A DNA stretch of 64,000 nt from Dokdonella sp. (GTDB lineage: Bacteria > Pseudomonadota > Gammaproteobacteria > Xanthomonadales > Rhodanobacteraceae): NCBI GenBank assembly GCA_019634795.1, contig JAHCAR010000010.1, positions 60,585-124,584 on the forward strand. Direction: 5' to 3'. The notes beneath the pieces were generated by a model. The model worked only from the letters and a program-made list of their open reading frames with translations, made no database searches and was not told where the DNA came from. Shown here piece by piece: positions 40,711 to 50,535 of the stretch (position 1 is the first letter of the stretch; each line of letters begins with the position of its first letter). A program made the translations under genes and the position numbers.

Positions 40711-41994
40711 TCAGTCGGCGGCAGCGCAGGCCGCGGCACCGACATCATCGTAGCCGTCGATGAATATCGCGTCGGCGGAATCGCGCCAGTAGGCCGCGCC
40801 GACATGACTCGGCGCGCCGCTGTAGCCGGGCACTCCGACCAGCCAGCGCTGCGTCTGGGCGCCAACCGACCAGCCGACGAGTCCGCCCGGCGTCGTCTGC
40901 GCAAGCCCTGGTCCGGCCGCAGCCAGCCAACTCGCACCATTGAAAACAAAGCGCGTCACGCCGCCGCAACCGGCCAACGCAAAGGGCGCGCCGACCAGCA
41001 ACTGATCGCCATCGAGCGAAACCGACCAACCGAAGCGGTCGCCGGCCAGTCCACCCGGCGCGGCCAGATGCGCCTGCTGCGTCCACAGCTGGGCCGAGCG
41101 CGTGAACACGAACGCGCCGCCAGCGCCGGCGTCGGCCAGCGGCGCACCGACCAGGGCACGGTCGCCGGAAAGGCTGACCGCGCTGCCGAACAGGTCGCCG
41201 TTGGCAGCGGTCAATGGCTGCAGGCGCGCCTGTTGCGTCCAGTCCGCTGCGATGTTCTCGAAGACGTAGACCGCGCCGCGACCGTAGCTTCCGGCCACTG
41301 CCGGTGCCCATTGCGGGGCGCCACCCAACAGCGTGCTTCCGCTCAGGGCGACACCGCTGCCGAGCGCGTCACCCGGACTTGCATCATCGGCCTGCAGGCG
41401 ATCGGTTTGCGCCCATGTGCCATTGCTGCGCTCGAACACATAAAGCGCGCCGGCCCCGTTGTCCGCGGCCGGCGCGCCGACAACGAGGCGGTCGACCTGG
41501 GCGGCAACGGCGGCGCCAAAACGCTCGTCTGGCAGGGTCGGAGTGGCGCCGAGCTTCTGCTGCAGCAACCAGCCGGATCCGTCGTGAACGTAGACGTAGA
41601 CGGCCCCTGCGCCCTGGCCGGGGGCACCGATGGCCAGCGTATCGGCCGACAGCGACAGCGCGGCGCCGAACAGGTCGCCGGGAGCGAGATCGATCGGGAT
41701 CAGGGCCACCGGTGCCGTGCAGCTCTGACCGACGCAATGGTAAGCATGCACGACACCGCTGCGCGAAAAATCGCCCGGAGCGCCGGCGGCCAGGCGCGGT
41801 CCGTCCAGCGCTGTCGCATAGGCCAGCTCGGCGCCGGGCTCGGTATCGGCCAGCAACAGGCTCTGCGCGTCGCTGTCGCCGCTGGCCAGCCCGCAAACGA
41901 GCACGGCGACTTCCAGCGCTTGCTTGCAGGCGGACGAAAAGCGGCGCGGGGGCGCGGCGCCAAGTCGGGTCTCGATGGAATGACGCGGTTTCAT
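40711..41994 (-). CDS. Secreted FG-GAP repeat protein
   Basis: A 427-residue exported protein made of about six integrin-like FG-GAP beta-propeller blades, with the repeat pattern GDLFGAALSLSADTLAIGAPG followed by a strand such as GAVYVYVHDG. The signal region is unusual: about 30 polar and basic residues before the hydrophobic stretch ALEVAVLVCGLAS. The shared C-terminal motif appears as IFIDGYDD but is followed by a 14-residue Ala-rich extension, the only case here with such a tail. No ribosome binding site is clear at 41994, so the start could be elsewhere. Convergent with the response regulator gene, 51 bases apart. Confidence 0.82.
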   Translation of the reverse strand: MKPRHSIETRLGAAPPRRFSSACKQALEVAVLVCGLASGDSDAQSLLLADTEPGAELAYATALDGPRLAAGAPGDFSRSGVVHAYHCVGQSCTAPVALIPIDLAPGDLFGAALSLSADTLAIGAPGQGAGAVYVYVHDGSGWLLQQKLGATPTLPDERFGAAVAAQVDRLVVGAPAADNGAGALYVFERSNGTWAQTDRLQADDASPGDALGSGVALSGSTLLGGAPQWAPAVAGSYGRGAVYVFENIAADWTQQARLQPLTAANGDLFGSAVSLSGDRALVGAPLADAGAGGAFVFTRSAQLWTQQAHLAAPGGLAGDRFGWSVSLDGDQLLVGAPFALAGCGGVTRFVFNGASWLAAAGPGLAQTTPGGLVGWSVGAQTQRWLVGVPGYSGAPSHVGAAYWRDSADAIFIDGYDDVGAAACAAAD

Positions 41995-42256
41995 GAGCGC
42001 ACTACGCCACGCGCCGATGGGCGCGGTCAAGCGAACACTGGGTGATTTGCCTCAGCTCGCAGATCGACCGGCCGTGGACGCGGCGGCATGAGCCCGCACT
42101 GTGCAATCCCCCAGTCAGCACGGGTGAAACAACCCATGCCGCCCCTTGGCCGGCAATGGCTGGCTAGCCTCGCTTCGAGCCGGCTCCCTGTGCCGGCGTA
42201 CCGCCGATGCGTCGTCATCGAGCGACGTTTCGGGAAAACAACGAGGAGCAAACACC

Positions 42257-43786
42257 ATGTATCCCTATCCGTACCACCGCGTTCGGTGCTCGTCCGCGAA
42301 GATCACCGGGCTTCTGGTCCTGATCGCGGCGCTCGCCACCGCACCCGCCCTGGTCGCGGCTGCGGCCGAGAGCGTGACCATCAACGGTCAGCGGACATTC
42401 GCCATCAGTCCGCAGACCACCTACAGCCTCGATGGCGTCGCGATTCCGGCCGAGCAAGCGGCGCGCATCGGCGCCGGCTACAGCGCCCAGGTCGTGGCCG
42501 GCAATGTCGCCCCGGATGTCAGCAGTGGCGAGGCGACCCACATCGACCTGCGCACCCTCGCTCGCGGTCCGGTGACCTCGGTCGATCCATTGAGCGTGCT
42601 GCGCCAGCCGCTCGTGATCACCGCCGAGACCGTGCTCGTCGACATCCCCGGGGGCGACCTCGCCAACATCCAAATCGGCGACCTGCTCGACGTCAGCGGA
42701 TTTCTCGACAGCAACGGCGCCATGGCGGCGTCCCGGGTCGCCCTGCCCGGTGATCCGACCACCGACTGGAAACTGTTCGGCCAGGTCTCCGCACTCAATG
42801 GCGTGCAGTTTTCGATCGGCGCGCAGGCGATCGACTCGACCGGCGTGACCCCGTTCGGATGCGTGCCGGCGCTTCAGAATGGGCAGTTCGTCGAGCTCGA
42901 ATCGCTGCCGAATGCCGGCTACGCAAGCGGATCGGTGCTCGGGCAGCTGACCCGTCTGGAGTGTGAGGATCCCGACTTCGACGATCCGCCACAGGGCACG
43001 ATCGCGGCGTCGCTCGAGGGCATCATTTCGGCATTGCCCGATCCGCTGCCGACACCGCCGAGCTTCAGCATGCTCGACGTCGAAGTCGTCACGAGCGCCC
43101 AGACCGAATATCGCGCCGGCACGATCGACGATCTCGATGTCGGCGTGCGGGTCGAGGTCGAAGGCGTCTTCGACGCGACCAGCGGAATACTCACCGCCCA
43201 AGAGGTGCGCTTCGTCCAGGGCCAGGTCCGCTTCGAGGCGCCTGTCGACCCGGCCGATATCACAACCGGAGAATCGATCCTGATCGTGGGCAGCGGCGCT
43301 GCATTCACTGCGCAGACTCGTGATGAGGACGGCATTGTTTCGGGCCTTTCGGCACCGACCCAGGTCGAGCTGCGCGGACTCATGGACCGTGACGGTCAGA
43401 TCTTCGCGACGCGCGTGCGCGAGCGTGGCCAACCCGATCTTGCCGATACGCGGCTGCGTGGACCGGTCGCCGAAATCAACGAACCGCAACTGACGATCCT
43501 TGGCATTGCGGTCGATACCAGCACGGCGCAATTCCGCGATCATGCCCAGAATGTCATTTCTTCTGCGGAGTTCTTCACCCGGGTCTTTCCCGGCACCCTG
43601 GTTTCCGCCGAGGACGCAGTCTACGACCCGATCAGCGCGACCCTGGTCGCCGGTCTCGTCGAACTCGAGGAGAACACGGTAGCGGCACCGCCCAGGGCGG
43701 CTGCGGGTTCGCCCGGACAAGGCATCTCACGCGGCACCGTGAGCCGATTCGGCGCCGATGCGATCTTCACCAATGGTTTCGAATAG
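42257..43786 (+). CDS. Secreted DUF5666-like protein, paralogue of the 30.6 kb gene
   Basis: A 509-residue exported protein with a signal peptide (about residues 1-36, ending LVAAAAE) and repeated DUF5666-like OB/beta domains. Segments such as IQIGDLLDVSGFLDSNGAMAAS, NGQFVELESLPNAGYASGSV and DLDVGVRVEVEGVFDATSG closely follow the order in the protein at 30569-32026, with which it is paralogous. The C-terminus is IFTNGFE, a motif variant with Glu. The ATG at 42257 has AGGAG eight bases upstream. Its neighbour at 44929 carries the same kind of domain in short form. Function unknown. Confidence 0.83.
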   Translation: MYPYPYHRVRCSSAKITGLLVLIAALATAPALVAAAAESVTINGQRTFAISPQTTYSLDGVAIPAEQAARIGAGYSAQVVAGNVAPDVSSGEATHIDLRTLARGPVTSVDPLSVLRQPLVITAETVLVDIPGGDLANIQIGDLLDVSGFLDSNGAMAASRVALPGDPTTDWKLFGQVSALNGVQFSIGAQAIDSTGVTPFGCVPALQNGQFVELESLPNAGYASGSVLGQLTRLECEDPDFDDPPQGTIAASLEGIISALPDPLPTPPSFSMLDVEVVTSAQTEYRAGTIDDLDVGVRVEVEGVFDATSGILTAQEVRFVQGQVRFEAPVDPADITTGESILIVGSGAAFTAQTRDEDGIVSGLSAPTQVELRGLMDRDGQIFATRVRERGQPDLADTRLRGPVAEINEPQLTILGIAVDTSTAQFRDHAQNVISSAEFFTRVFPGTLVSAEDAVYDPISATLVAGLVELEENTVAAPPRAAAGSPGQGISRGTVSRFGADAIFTNGFE

Positions 43787-44028
43787 GCGACTGGGCATTC
43801 GCCAGCGCGGCCTGTCGATGCCTTCCGATGTGCGGGAGGCGTCGGCAGGGCGCCGGCGCTTGGAGTGGCTGCAAGCGTGTGCCCTCCACGGAACATCGAA
43901 CTTTCGTACCATTGATCAGCTCGCCCCCGAAAGCCATGGTGTCCGGCAGTTGCGCGCGGTGCGCAGCGTCGGCGACCATCGTGCGTGATCGACACGCGCC
44001 GCCGGTTCGAATGCCAACGGAAGATGCC

Positions 44029-44799
44029 ATGCCCGTGCACTATGTCAGCGTCGAGGAAGCCAAACAGTGCGATGGGTTGCGCATGGTCGTTGTCGGGGGC
44101 GTGCCGAGCCTCTGGGGCGAGGCGGCCAAGGGCATCCTGCACATCAAACGCATTCCGTGGACGGCCGTGCGCCTGACCTACGACGACGAGGCGCTGGTCG
44201 CATGGGCCGGACAGCGCAGCGGTCCGGTCGCCCTGCTCGACGACGAACCGCCCGTATCGAACTGGCAGGATATCCTGCTGCTCGCCGAACGCCTTGCGCC
44301 GGATCCCGCACTGCTGCCCGATACTGCCGACGCCCGCGAGCAGGCATTGGAGATTTCACGGGGCATTTGTGCCAGCGGCGGCCTTGGCTGGATGCGCAGA
44401 CTGCAACTGGTACAGGCCTCGTTTCTAAACCAGGGCGGCTTTCCCGAACGTGTCGCGAAATACCTTGCCGCCAAGTATGGGTATGAGGCCGACGCAGCCG
44501 ACTCCTACTCCAGCCGTGTCGCAGAAATGCTCGGCGGGCTGTCGAAGCGCCTGCACGCACAACGCGTGGCCGGCAGCCACTACTACGTCGGCGGCTCGGT
44601 CACCGCCGCCGATATCTACAGCGCATGCCTGATGGCCATGTTCCGCCCGTTGCCGGCGCCGCAGTGCACGATGAACGAATCGACGCGGCAGGCATTCGAA
44701 CTCGTTGATGCGGTGACTGAAGAGGCGCTGGACCCGATCCTGTTCGAGCATCGCGACTGGATGTACGCGCAGCACCTGGAGCTGCCGCTGTCACTCTGA
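44029..44799 (+). CDS. Glutathione S-transferase family protein
   Basis: A 256-residue cytoplasmic protein. Residues 15-100 resemble the thioredoxin-fold N-terminal domain (SLWGEAAKGILHIKRIPW) and the helical second half the GST C-terminal domain, including VGGSVTAADIYSACLMAMF, where the Asp is a capping residue common to GSTs. The usual N-terminal Ser/Cys of bacterial GSTs is not obvious, so catalysis may differ. The ATG at 44029 is chosen because GGAAG is well placed; ATG at 44011 would add six residues. It stands alone, with 242 bases upstream carrying no gene. Confidence 0.78.
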   Translation: MPVHYVSVEEAKQCDGLRMVVVGGVPSLWGEAAKGILHIKRIPWTAVRLTYDDEALVAWAGQRSGPVALLDDEPPVSNWQDILLLAERLAPDPALLPDTADAREQALEISRGICASGGLGWMRRLQLVQASFLNQGGFPERVAKYLAAKYGYEADAADSYSSRVAEMLGGLSKRLHAQRVAGSHYYVGGSVTAADIYSACLMAMFRPLPAPQCTMNESTRQAFELVDAVTEEALDPILFEHRDWMYAQHLELPLSL

Positions 44800-44866
44800 A
44801 CCGGGAGCCGAAGGCAGCGACGATCCGTGACCCTTGAGGCGACGGCAGTCCGACATCGCAGCGATG

Positions 44867-44895
44867 AAAAAACGGGAGGCCCGATCGGGCCTCCC
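44867..44895 (-). terminator. Rho-independent terminator of the periplasmic OB-fold gene
   Basis: GGGAGGCCCGATCGGGCCTCCC at 44874-44895 is a perfect palindrome, followed on the minus strand by a run of six T (44867-44872, read as A6 on plus). It lies 33 bases after the stop at 44929 and is the clearest terminator in the window. Confidence 0.9.
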
Positions 44896-44928
44896 GCAAC
44901 GGCATGGTCCTGGCAGCGATGCGCGAGA

Positions 44929-45564
44929 TCAGCTGCCGACCATCGGCGACAGCGTGATGATCGTGCTGGCCATCAGCTCGCGACCGCTGAAGAAGTCGTG
45001 GTCGAGCGTTCCGGCGACACTCACGCGCTGGCCCTTCTCGATCTTCTGGAAGCCCTTGTCGTCCATCGGGTTGTAGGCCATTTCCGAGGTATCGACGGTG
45101 ATCTTCGTCGGACCGGCGTCAACCGTGAACTCGCGTCCGTCGACGCTGGTCACCTTGCCGGCCACGACGGTCTTGGAGACCGCTACCGGAGTCGTGATCG
45201 AGACCAGCATCGGATCCTCGTCGTCGATCGCGCTGGCATAGAAGTTGGTGCCAAGGCTCTCGACGTAGACGCTGGATGCCTCGATGGTGGTTTTCTCGAA
45301 CAGGTCGTTGTCGATGGCGCCAGAGACCGAGACCTTGTCGCCCTTGACCAGCTTGTAGCCGCTCTTGCTGCCGCCGGGGCTGTCCATTTCGACGTTGATC
45401 ATGCCGTCGCCGTAGTCGAGCAGGAATCGATCGGGACTGACGCTTTCGACCGTGCCGCTCAGGGTGATCCAGCTGTTGTTCGGCTTGCTGTACGGATCCT
45501 TGGCAATGGCCGGCATTGCGCCCATCGACGCGATGGCGAGTGAAAGTAGCGTTTTCGTATACAT
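44929..45564 (-). CDS. Exported DUF5666/BOF-like protein
   Basis: A 211-residue periplasmic protein with a signal peptide (residues 1-21, ending AIAKD). It contains two OB-fold-like units: SGTVESVSPDRFLLDYGDGMI with VKGDKVSVSGAIDNDLF, and AGKVTSVDGREFTVDAG with EKGQRVSVAGTLDHDFF. The pattern resembles YgiW/YdeI stress-tolerance proteins and DUF5666. A strong AGGAGG lies seven bases before the ATG at 45564, and a Rho-independent terminator follows the gene, so it is monocistronic and probably well expressed. Unlike its secreted neighbours it lacks the GFD-type C-terminus. Confidence 0.85.
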   Translation of the reverse strand: MYTKTLLSLAIASMGAMPAIAKDPYSKPNNSWITLSGTVESVSPDRFLLDYGDGMINVEMDSPGGSKSGYKLVKGDKVSVSGAIDNDLFEKTTIEASSVYVESLGTNFYASAIDDEDPMLVSITTPVAVSKTVVAGKVTSVDGREFTVDAGPTKITVDTSEMAYNPMDDKGFQKIEKGQRVSVAGTLDHDFFSGRELMASTIITLSPMVGS

Positions 45565-45653
45565 GATTGCCTCCTTTTTTGCAGTGAATCAATCACGTCC
45601 TGTGATGCCAGCTCACGCTGGTGCGGTTACCGTAGCGAGCGGCGGCTTAGCCC

Positions 45654-45665
45654 AGGATTAATCCT
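45654..45665. promoter_or_regulatory. 12-bp palindrome upstream of the OB-fold gene
   Basis: AGGATTAATCCT is a perfect palindrome about 90 bases upstream of the ATG at 45564, in a locally AT-rich stretch that also contains TATACA on the minus strand. It may be an operator for a dimeric repressor or activator. Weak evidence. Confidence 0.3.
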
Positions 45666-45877
45666 GCATTGTATAGTTTTTATGCATTCATCGAAGGGCG
45701 CGCCTAAATACAGCGCGCCGGACACCGGCGACGCGCCGTTGCAAAGTGGAATGTCGCCCGGGCCGTCGACCTGGCACCGGCTTGCCGCGACCGGCGGCGC
45801 CGCCGCTTCGCGGGCACACGGCTCGGCCCGATCCATGCTCGCGCGTCGACGATCGTCGCCGGGCCAAGGATTCCCGT

Positions 45878-47209
45878 CTATTCGAATGGCGTGCAGAAGA
45901 TCAGATCGTCCAGGTAAACGTAGGCGCGACCGATGCGGCTGCCTGGCGCGAACGAGGGATGGTCCGAAAGCGGATCACCAATGACGGCAAAGCCCTGGTC
46001 GTAGTCGAGCGAGGCGCCGAAGTTGCTTCGATTGTTGTTGCTGCCCGAAAAAAGCTTTTGCGTCCTGCCCCAGTTGCCGGCACCGCCGACATCGCGCTGG
46101 AACACGTAGGCGGCCCCGGTCGCACCGGTGATGCCGGCGACGGCGGAGGCGCCGACCAGCAGTTCGTTTTCATGCAGATGGATGGCCTTGCCGAATTCGC
46201 CACCGGAAATGCTGTCTCCGCCGGCGTCGACCTCGACTACCGGGCCCCAGGCGCCACTGCCACCCTGGTTGCGTTCATGCAGGTGTACGCGCCCGGCGCC
46301 ACCGAGGCTGGCGATGGCGAGGCGATCCTTCCACAGGCTGATCGCACTGCCGAACGCCGTGATCCCGGCGGGCGCGTCGATGCGCGTGACCAGTCCCCAC
46401 TGCCCCGGACCACCCTGGTTGCGGTCGTAGACGTAGACCCGGCCCTCGAGGCCGCTGCTGACCGGATCGACGTCGTACAGGGGGTCGCTGACGATCACGG
46501 TATCGCCGTACACGGCAACGTAGTCACCAAAGTGGTCGCGGTCGACATCGGTCGGCGGACTGACCAGCGATTTCACCTCGGTGAAGTTGGCACCGACGCC
46601 GCTGCGCTCGTAGATGACGACCTTGCCCGTGCCGGAGTCGGCATCGCGATCGCCAACCAGCAGCCGGTTGCGATCGAGCGCCACCGAAACGCCGAAGCTG
46701 ACGTATCCGGCGCTCTCCTGGGCGATGATCGACTGGCGTGGTCCCCAGGCGTCGGTTCCGCCAAGATTGCGTTCGAATACATGGACCGCTCCGGCGTCGT
46801 TGCTCGGCACATCCCCGGCCTGGATCGCGCCGACGACGAGCGTATCGCCATCCATCGCCAGCGCACCGCCGAAATTGTCACCGACCTCGGAAAACCCCGG
46901 CTCGTCGATGCGCTTGAGATACTGCCACTGGTTCGGCGCCGCGCCGCGCCTATACAGGTAGACCTCGCCCGCCTCGGTGGTCGAATGAGCCTGCTGCGAC
47001 AATCCTGCCGCCATGAACTGGCCGTTGGTGGCGATCGCTTCGGCGAAGCGGTCCTCGCTCTGGGCGACGACCGAGTCGGCATGGCTGAAATCGGCCAAGT
47101 CGGCAAAGGTGTCCGGCGGACAGGCTGCCAGCGCCGGAAATGCCGCGCCGGCAAGAATTGCCGAGAACAGACGCAATCGCGTGCTGGCCAAGCGGGGTTC
47201 GATCGACAT
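45878..47209 (-). CDS. Secreted FG-GAP repeat protein
   Basis: A 443-residue exported protein with a signal peptide (about residues 1-29, ending FPALAAC) and repeated FG-GAP blades: DNFGGALAMDGDTLVVGAI, VSFGVSVALDRNRLLVGDRD and GEFGKAIHLHENELLVGAS. The fold is an integrin-like beta-propeller. The C-terminus is LIFCTPFE, a degenerate form of the shared motif in which the Gly is replaced by Pro. AGGAG lies eight bases before the ATG at 47209. Divergent from the second kinase/sigma pair, with 128 bases between. Confidence 0.84.
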   Translation of the reverse strand: MSIEPRLASTRLRLFSAILAGAAFPALAACPPDTFADLADFSHADSVVAQSEDRFAEAIATNGQFMAAGLSQQAHSTTEAGEVYLYRRGAAPNQWQYLKRIDEPGFSEVGDNFGGALAMDGDTLVVGAIQAGDVPSNDAGAVHVFERNLGGTDAWGPRQSIIAQESAGYVSFGVSVALDRNRLLVGDRDADSGTGKVVIYERSGVGANFTEVKSLVSPPTDVDRDHFGDYVAVYGDTVIVSDPLYDVDPVSSGLEGRVYVYDRNQGGPGQWGLVTRIDAPAGITAFGSAISLWKDRLAIASLGGAGRVHLHERNQGGSGAWGPVVEVDAGGDSISGGEFGKAIHLHENELLVGASAVAGITGATGAAYVFQRDVGGAGNWGRTQKLFSGSNNNRSNFGASLDYDQGFAVIGDPLSDHPSFAPGSRIGRAYVYLDDLIFCTPFE

Positions 47210-47337
47210 CGTTTCAACTCCTGTTTCTGGGGGTGGGTATCTGCCTATCGGCGATCGAGGCGAAATCCGGACATCGCCAAACGCCTTTCCTCGGCCCGGT
47301 TACAATCCGGCGAGATTCGAATCCGCGGCACGAGCTG

Positions 47338-49884
47338 GTGACCGATCGCCCCACACCCGAGCAATTCATCCGAATCGAGGCTGCTTTCCACGACGCGCTG
47401 GATCTTCCAGCCGCGCAGCGCGATGCCTTTCTCGAGAGCGTGCTCGATGGCGAACCCGGACTGTGCGCGCTGGCGCGTCGCTGGTTGCGCGCCCACGAAA
47501 ACGAAAATGCGAGCCTCGACCGCCCCGCCCTCGCCCGGACCACCGATGCCGCAGACGGCTCGATCCCTTGCGGGAGCAAGGGGGGACTTGATGCGGGCAC
47601 GAGCGTTGGCGTCTGGCGAATCGTCCGTCGCTTGGCCCGCGGTGGCATGAGCACGGTCTATCTGGCCCAACGCGATGGCCCGGGCTTCCGGCAGCTGGCG
47701 GCGTTGAAACTCATCGCTGCCGACGCCGATGCGCGACGATTCGCCGACGAGCGCCGTTTGCTTGCAGGACTCGACCATCCCGGCATTGCCCGCCTGATCG
47801 ATGGCGGCATCACCGATGAGGGACGTCTCTGGCTGGCCACGGACTACGTAGAAGGCGAACCGATCGACCGCTATTGCCATTCGCACCAGCTCGACATTCG
47901 CGCCCGGGTGGCGCTGCTGATCGAGGTCGCTGCGGCAATCTCCTATGCGCATGCGCACTTGATCGTGCACCGCGACATCAAGCCGGCGAACATCCTCGTG
48001 ACCAGCGACGGACGTGCGCGCCTGCTGGATTTCGGTATCGCCAAGCTGCTCGAGCCCGGCACCGAATCAACGACGCGAACCGGCACGCTTGCGATGACGC
48101 CGCAATACGCTGCTCCGGAACAGATCCTCGGCCAGGCGATCACCGCGCAGACCGACGTGCATGCGCTTGGCGTGCTCGCCTGCGAGCTGCTGAGCGGCTG
48201 CAATCCGTTTGCCGTCGATGGTGATTCATTGATCAAGGTGACCCGCGCGATCGTAGATCGGGAAGCGCCGCCGCCGAGTTCGCTGTGCACGGACGCCGCG
48301 CGGGCCCGGGCCCTGCGCGGCGACCTCGACGCGATCCTGCTCAAGGCCCTGCGCAAGAAGCCGACGGACCGTTATGCATCCGCAGCGCGGTTCGCCGAGG
48401 ATCTGCAAAACCATCTGGCCGGCGAGGCGGTCAGTGCCCGCCGGGGCAGCCGCAGCTATCGCCTGGTTTCGACGCTGCGCCGGCATCGCTGGGCGTTCAT
48501 CGCAGCCAGCGCGATCGTGGTCCTTGCTGCAGCCGGATTGAGCTGGCGACTGCAGCAGTTGACCGCCGAGCGCGACCGCGCCAACGCCGTGGCCGGGTTT
48601 CTGGGCGGGCTCATCTCCGATCTCGATCCGGGCGCGCGCAACAGCGAAGATGCCGGCCGTCTTGGCCTGGCCGACGTGCTCGATGCAGGCCGCGTCCGTC
48701 TGGCCGCCAGTTCCCTGCCCGATCCACTGCGGGCGCAGCTGCTGACCCGACTCGCCGAGGGCTACAACGGCATCGTCGCCTGGGACAAGGCGGCGTCGAG
48801 CGCTCGAGCGGCGCTCGCCCTCGCCGATGAATCGGACACGGCGAGCCGACTGCCGGCCACGCTGGCCCTCGCCATGGCGCTCAGCGGCGCCGAGCGATTC
48901 GCCGATGCCGAGCCGATCTACCGGCAGCTGGAAGCGAACCCGGACCTCGATCGCGCCCGGCGCAACCAGGTCGCAACGGACTACGGCAGCATGCTGCTTG
49001 CCGCCGGTCGATTGCCCGAGGCGCTGGCGGCCTTCGATCGGGCGCAATACGACCCCGTGTCCTCTTTCGATGCTGTCCAGCAGGCCGCCAACCTGCGCTT
49101 CAGGGCCACGGCCCTGTCGCGCCTGGGTCGCACCGACGAGGCCATCGCGAGCTCGCGCAAGGCTCTCGAATTGGCCAACGAGTACTTTGCCGGGGACGAA
49201 ATCCAGCGCGGCATCTGCGAAGCGAACTTCGCCGCGACCTTGCGAGATCGGGATCCCGAACAGGCTGCGCCGTATTACCAAAGTGCGCTGCAGCGCTTTC
49301 ATCGCGTGCTCGGGGCCAACCACCCCAATTCGATCAATGCCGAGAACAACTACGCGCTCGTGCTCGCCCGCCTGCAGCGCTTCGGCGAAGCGGAAGCGCT
49401 GTTGCGCGCCAATATCGCGCGGCGCATCGAGCGTTCCGGCGCGGACAGTCGCGAAGTGGGCGAAGCGCAGCAGAATCTGGCCGCGCTGCTCTGCGATCGA
49501 CAACGCTACGATGCCTGCATGACGGCCGCCCGCGAAGCGGGCCGGACGCTGGCCTCGAGCTTGCCGGAGGAACACTATCTGCGCGCGTTTCCGCTGTTGA
49601 CCCTGGCCGGCGCACAACTGGCGACGGGAGCCGCGACCGATGCACGCCGGACCCTCGATCGTGCCGACTCGATCCTCGCCGTGGCCATGCCAGCCGATGC
49701 CTTGCCACGGAAAATCGTGAGTGCTCGCCAGGCCATGGTCGAGGTCGCGCTCGGCGATTGCGGGGCGGCCCTGGACCGTCTCGAAGCGGCACGCGGCGCC
49801 CTCGATGAAGATTCGCGGAAACGCTATGCGGCGGAATTCGACCGTGCTTCGGCCCGCTGCGTGAATCCCTCGCCGCCACCATGA
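47338..49884 (+). CDS. Membrane Ser/Thr protein kinase with TPR region
   Basis: An 848-residue Hanks-type kinase. The N-terminal 90 residues show the helical block seen in lysobacterial kinases (FHDALDLPAAQRDAFLESVL). Glycine loop RGGMST (101-106), lysine K124, HRDIKPAN (211-218), DFG (231-233) and an AAPEQ (258-262) are intact. One transmembrane helix (about 385-403) separates it from a TPR region. The start is a GTG at 47338, chosen because the N-terminal block begins there; the open frame upstream is unrelated. It overlaps the following ECF sigma gene by ATGA, mirroring the pair at 2.3-5.1 kb but in the opposite order. Confidence 0.92.
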   Translation: MTDRPTPEQFIRIEAAFHDALDLPAAQRDAFLESVLDGEPGLCALARRWLRAHENENASLDRPALARTTDAADGSIPCGSKGGLDAGTSVGVWRIVRRLARGGMSTVYLAQRDGPGFRQLAALKLIAADADARRFADERRLLAGLDHPGIARLIDGGITDEGRLWLATDYVEGEPIDRYCHSHQLDIRARVALLIEVAAAISYAHAHLIVHRDIKPANILVTSDGRARLLDFGIAKLLEPGTESTTRTGTLAMTPQYAAPEQILGQAITAQTDVHALGVLACELLSGCNPFAVDGDSLIKVTRAIVDREAPPPSSLCTDAARARALRGDLDAILLKALRKKPTDRYASAARFAEDLQNHLAGEAVSARRGSRSYRLVSTLRRHRWAFIAASAIVVLAAAGLSWRLQQLTAERDRANAVAGFLGGLISDLDPGARNSEDAGRLGLADVLDAGRVRLAASSLPDPLRAQLLTRLAEGYNGIVAWDKAASSARAALALADESDTASRLPATLALAMALSGAERFADAEPIYRQLEANPDLDRARRNQVATDYGSMLLAAGRLPEALAAFDRAQYDPVSSFDAVQQAANLRFRATALSRLGRTDEAIASSRKALELANEYFAGDEIQRGICEANFAATLRDRDPEQAAPYYQSALQRFHRVLGANHPNSINAENNYALVLARLQRFGEAEALLRANIARRIERSGADSREVGEAQQNLAALLCDRQRYDACMTAAREAGRTLASSLPEEHYLRAFPLLTLAGAQLATGAATDARRTLDRADSILAVAMPADALPRKIVSARQAMVEVALGDCGAALDRLEAARGALDEDSRKRYAAEFDRASARCVNPSPPP

Positions 49885-50444
49885 ACGAGACTGAGAGCGG
49901 ATTCGAACGGGGCATTGCCGAGGCTGGCCTGTCCGCCAGGCTCGGCCCCGAACAGCGGCAGCTCCTGTACGCCGAATTGAAAGCGGCCGCTCGCCGCCAG
50001 CGCCGCAAGCTCGGCGCGCCGGGCACCTTGCAGACCACGGCCGTGGTCCACGAGGCGTGGTTACGCCTGCGCAACCACGCCGAGTTCGTCGACGAAGCGC
50101 ATTTCATGGCCAGTGCCGCCTTGGCCATGCGCTACGTGATCATCGACTACATTCGTGCTGCGCGGGCCGGCAAGCGCGCTGGCCAGGCCGGGCCGAACAT
50201 CGAGGACTTCATGCTCGTGGAGGATGCTCGTCATGCCGAGGTGCTTGCCGTGCATGAAGCCCTCGGCGATCTGGCTGCGCTCAAGCCGCGCTGCGTGCAT
50301 GTGGTCGAGTGCCGCTACTTTGGCGGCTATACCGACGCCGAGACCGCCGAGGCGCTGGCCGTCGACGAACGCACGGTCCGCCGTGACTGGCTGTTCGCAC
50401 GTGCCTGGTTGCGCGATCGGCTTGACGAGATGCCGCGCGAATAG
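49881..50444 (+). CDS. ECF-type sigma factor of the Sigma70_ECF group
   Basis: A 187-residue sigma factor similar to the PF07638 group, common in Lysobacterales and planctomycetes next to TPR kinases. It has TTAVVHEAWLRLRN and FMASAALAMRYVIIDYIRA in region 2, and LKPRCVHVVECRYFGGYTDAETAEALAVDERTVRRDW in region 4 with its helix-turn-helix. The start overlaps the stop of the kinase gene (ATGA, 49881-49884), so kinase activity probably controls this sigma factor. No promoter targets are visible in the window. Confidence 0.92.
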   Translation: MNETESGFERGIAEAGLSARLGPEQRQLLYAELKAAARRQRRKLGAPGTLQTTAVVHEAWLRLRNHAEFVDEAHFMASAALAMRYVIIDYIRAARAGKRAGQAGPNIEDFMLVEDARHAEVLAVHEALGDLAALKPRCVHVVECRYFGGYTDAETAEALAVDERTVRRDWLFARAWLRDRLDEMPRE

Positions 50445-50495
50445 GCTACGCAGCCGATGCATGCGGCGATGGCTCATGTTCGGTGGGTGGCATGG

Positions 50496-50535
50496 CTGAC
50501 CGCGCGGCCCGGCAAGCGGCACCGGGCCGGGTCAG
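50496..50535. terminator. Hairpin between convergent sigma and membrane protein genes
   Basis: CTGAC (50496-50500) pairs with GTCAG (50531-50535), and GGCCCGG (50506-50512) with CCGGGCC (50522-50528). It overlaps the stop codon of the minus-strand gene at 50532. No T-run. Confidence 0.45.

Noticed and set aside
44929-45564. C-terminal GFD motif in the OB-fold protein
   Set aside because: It ends IITLSPMVGS, so it does not belong to the tagged set.
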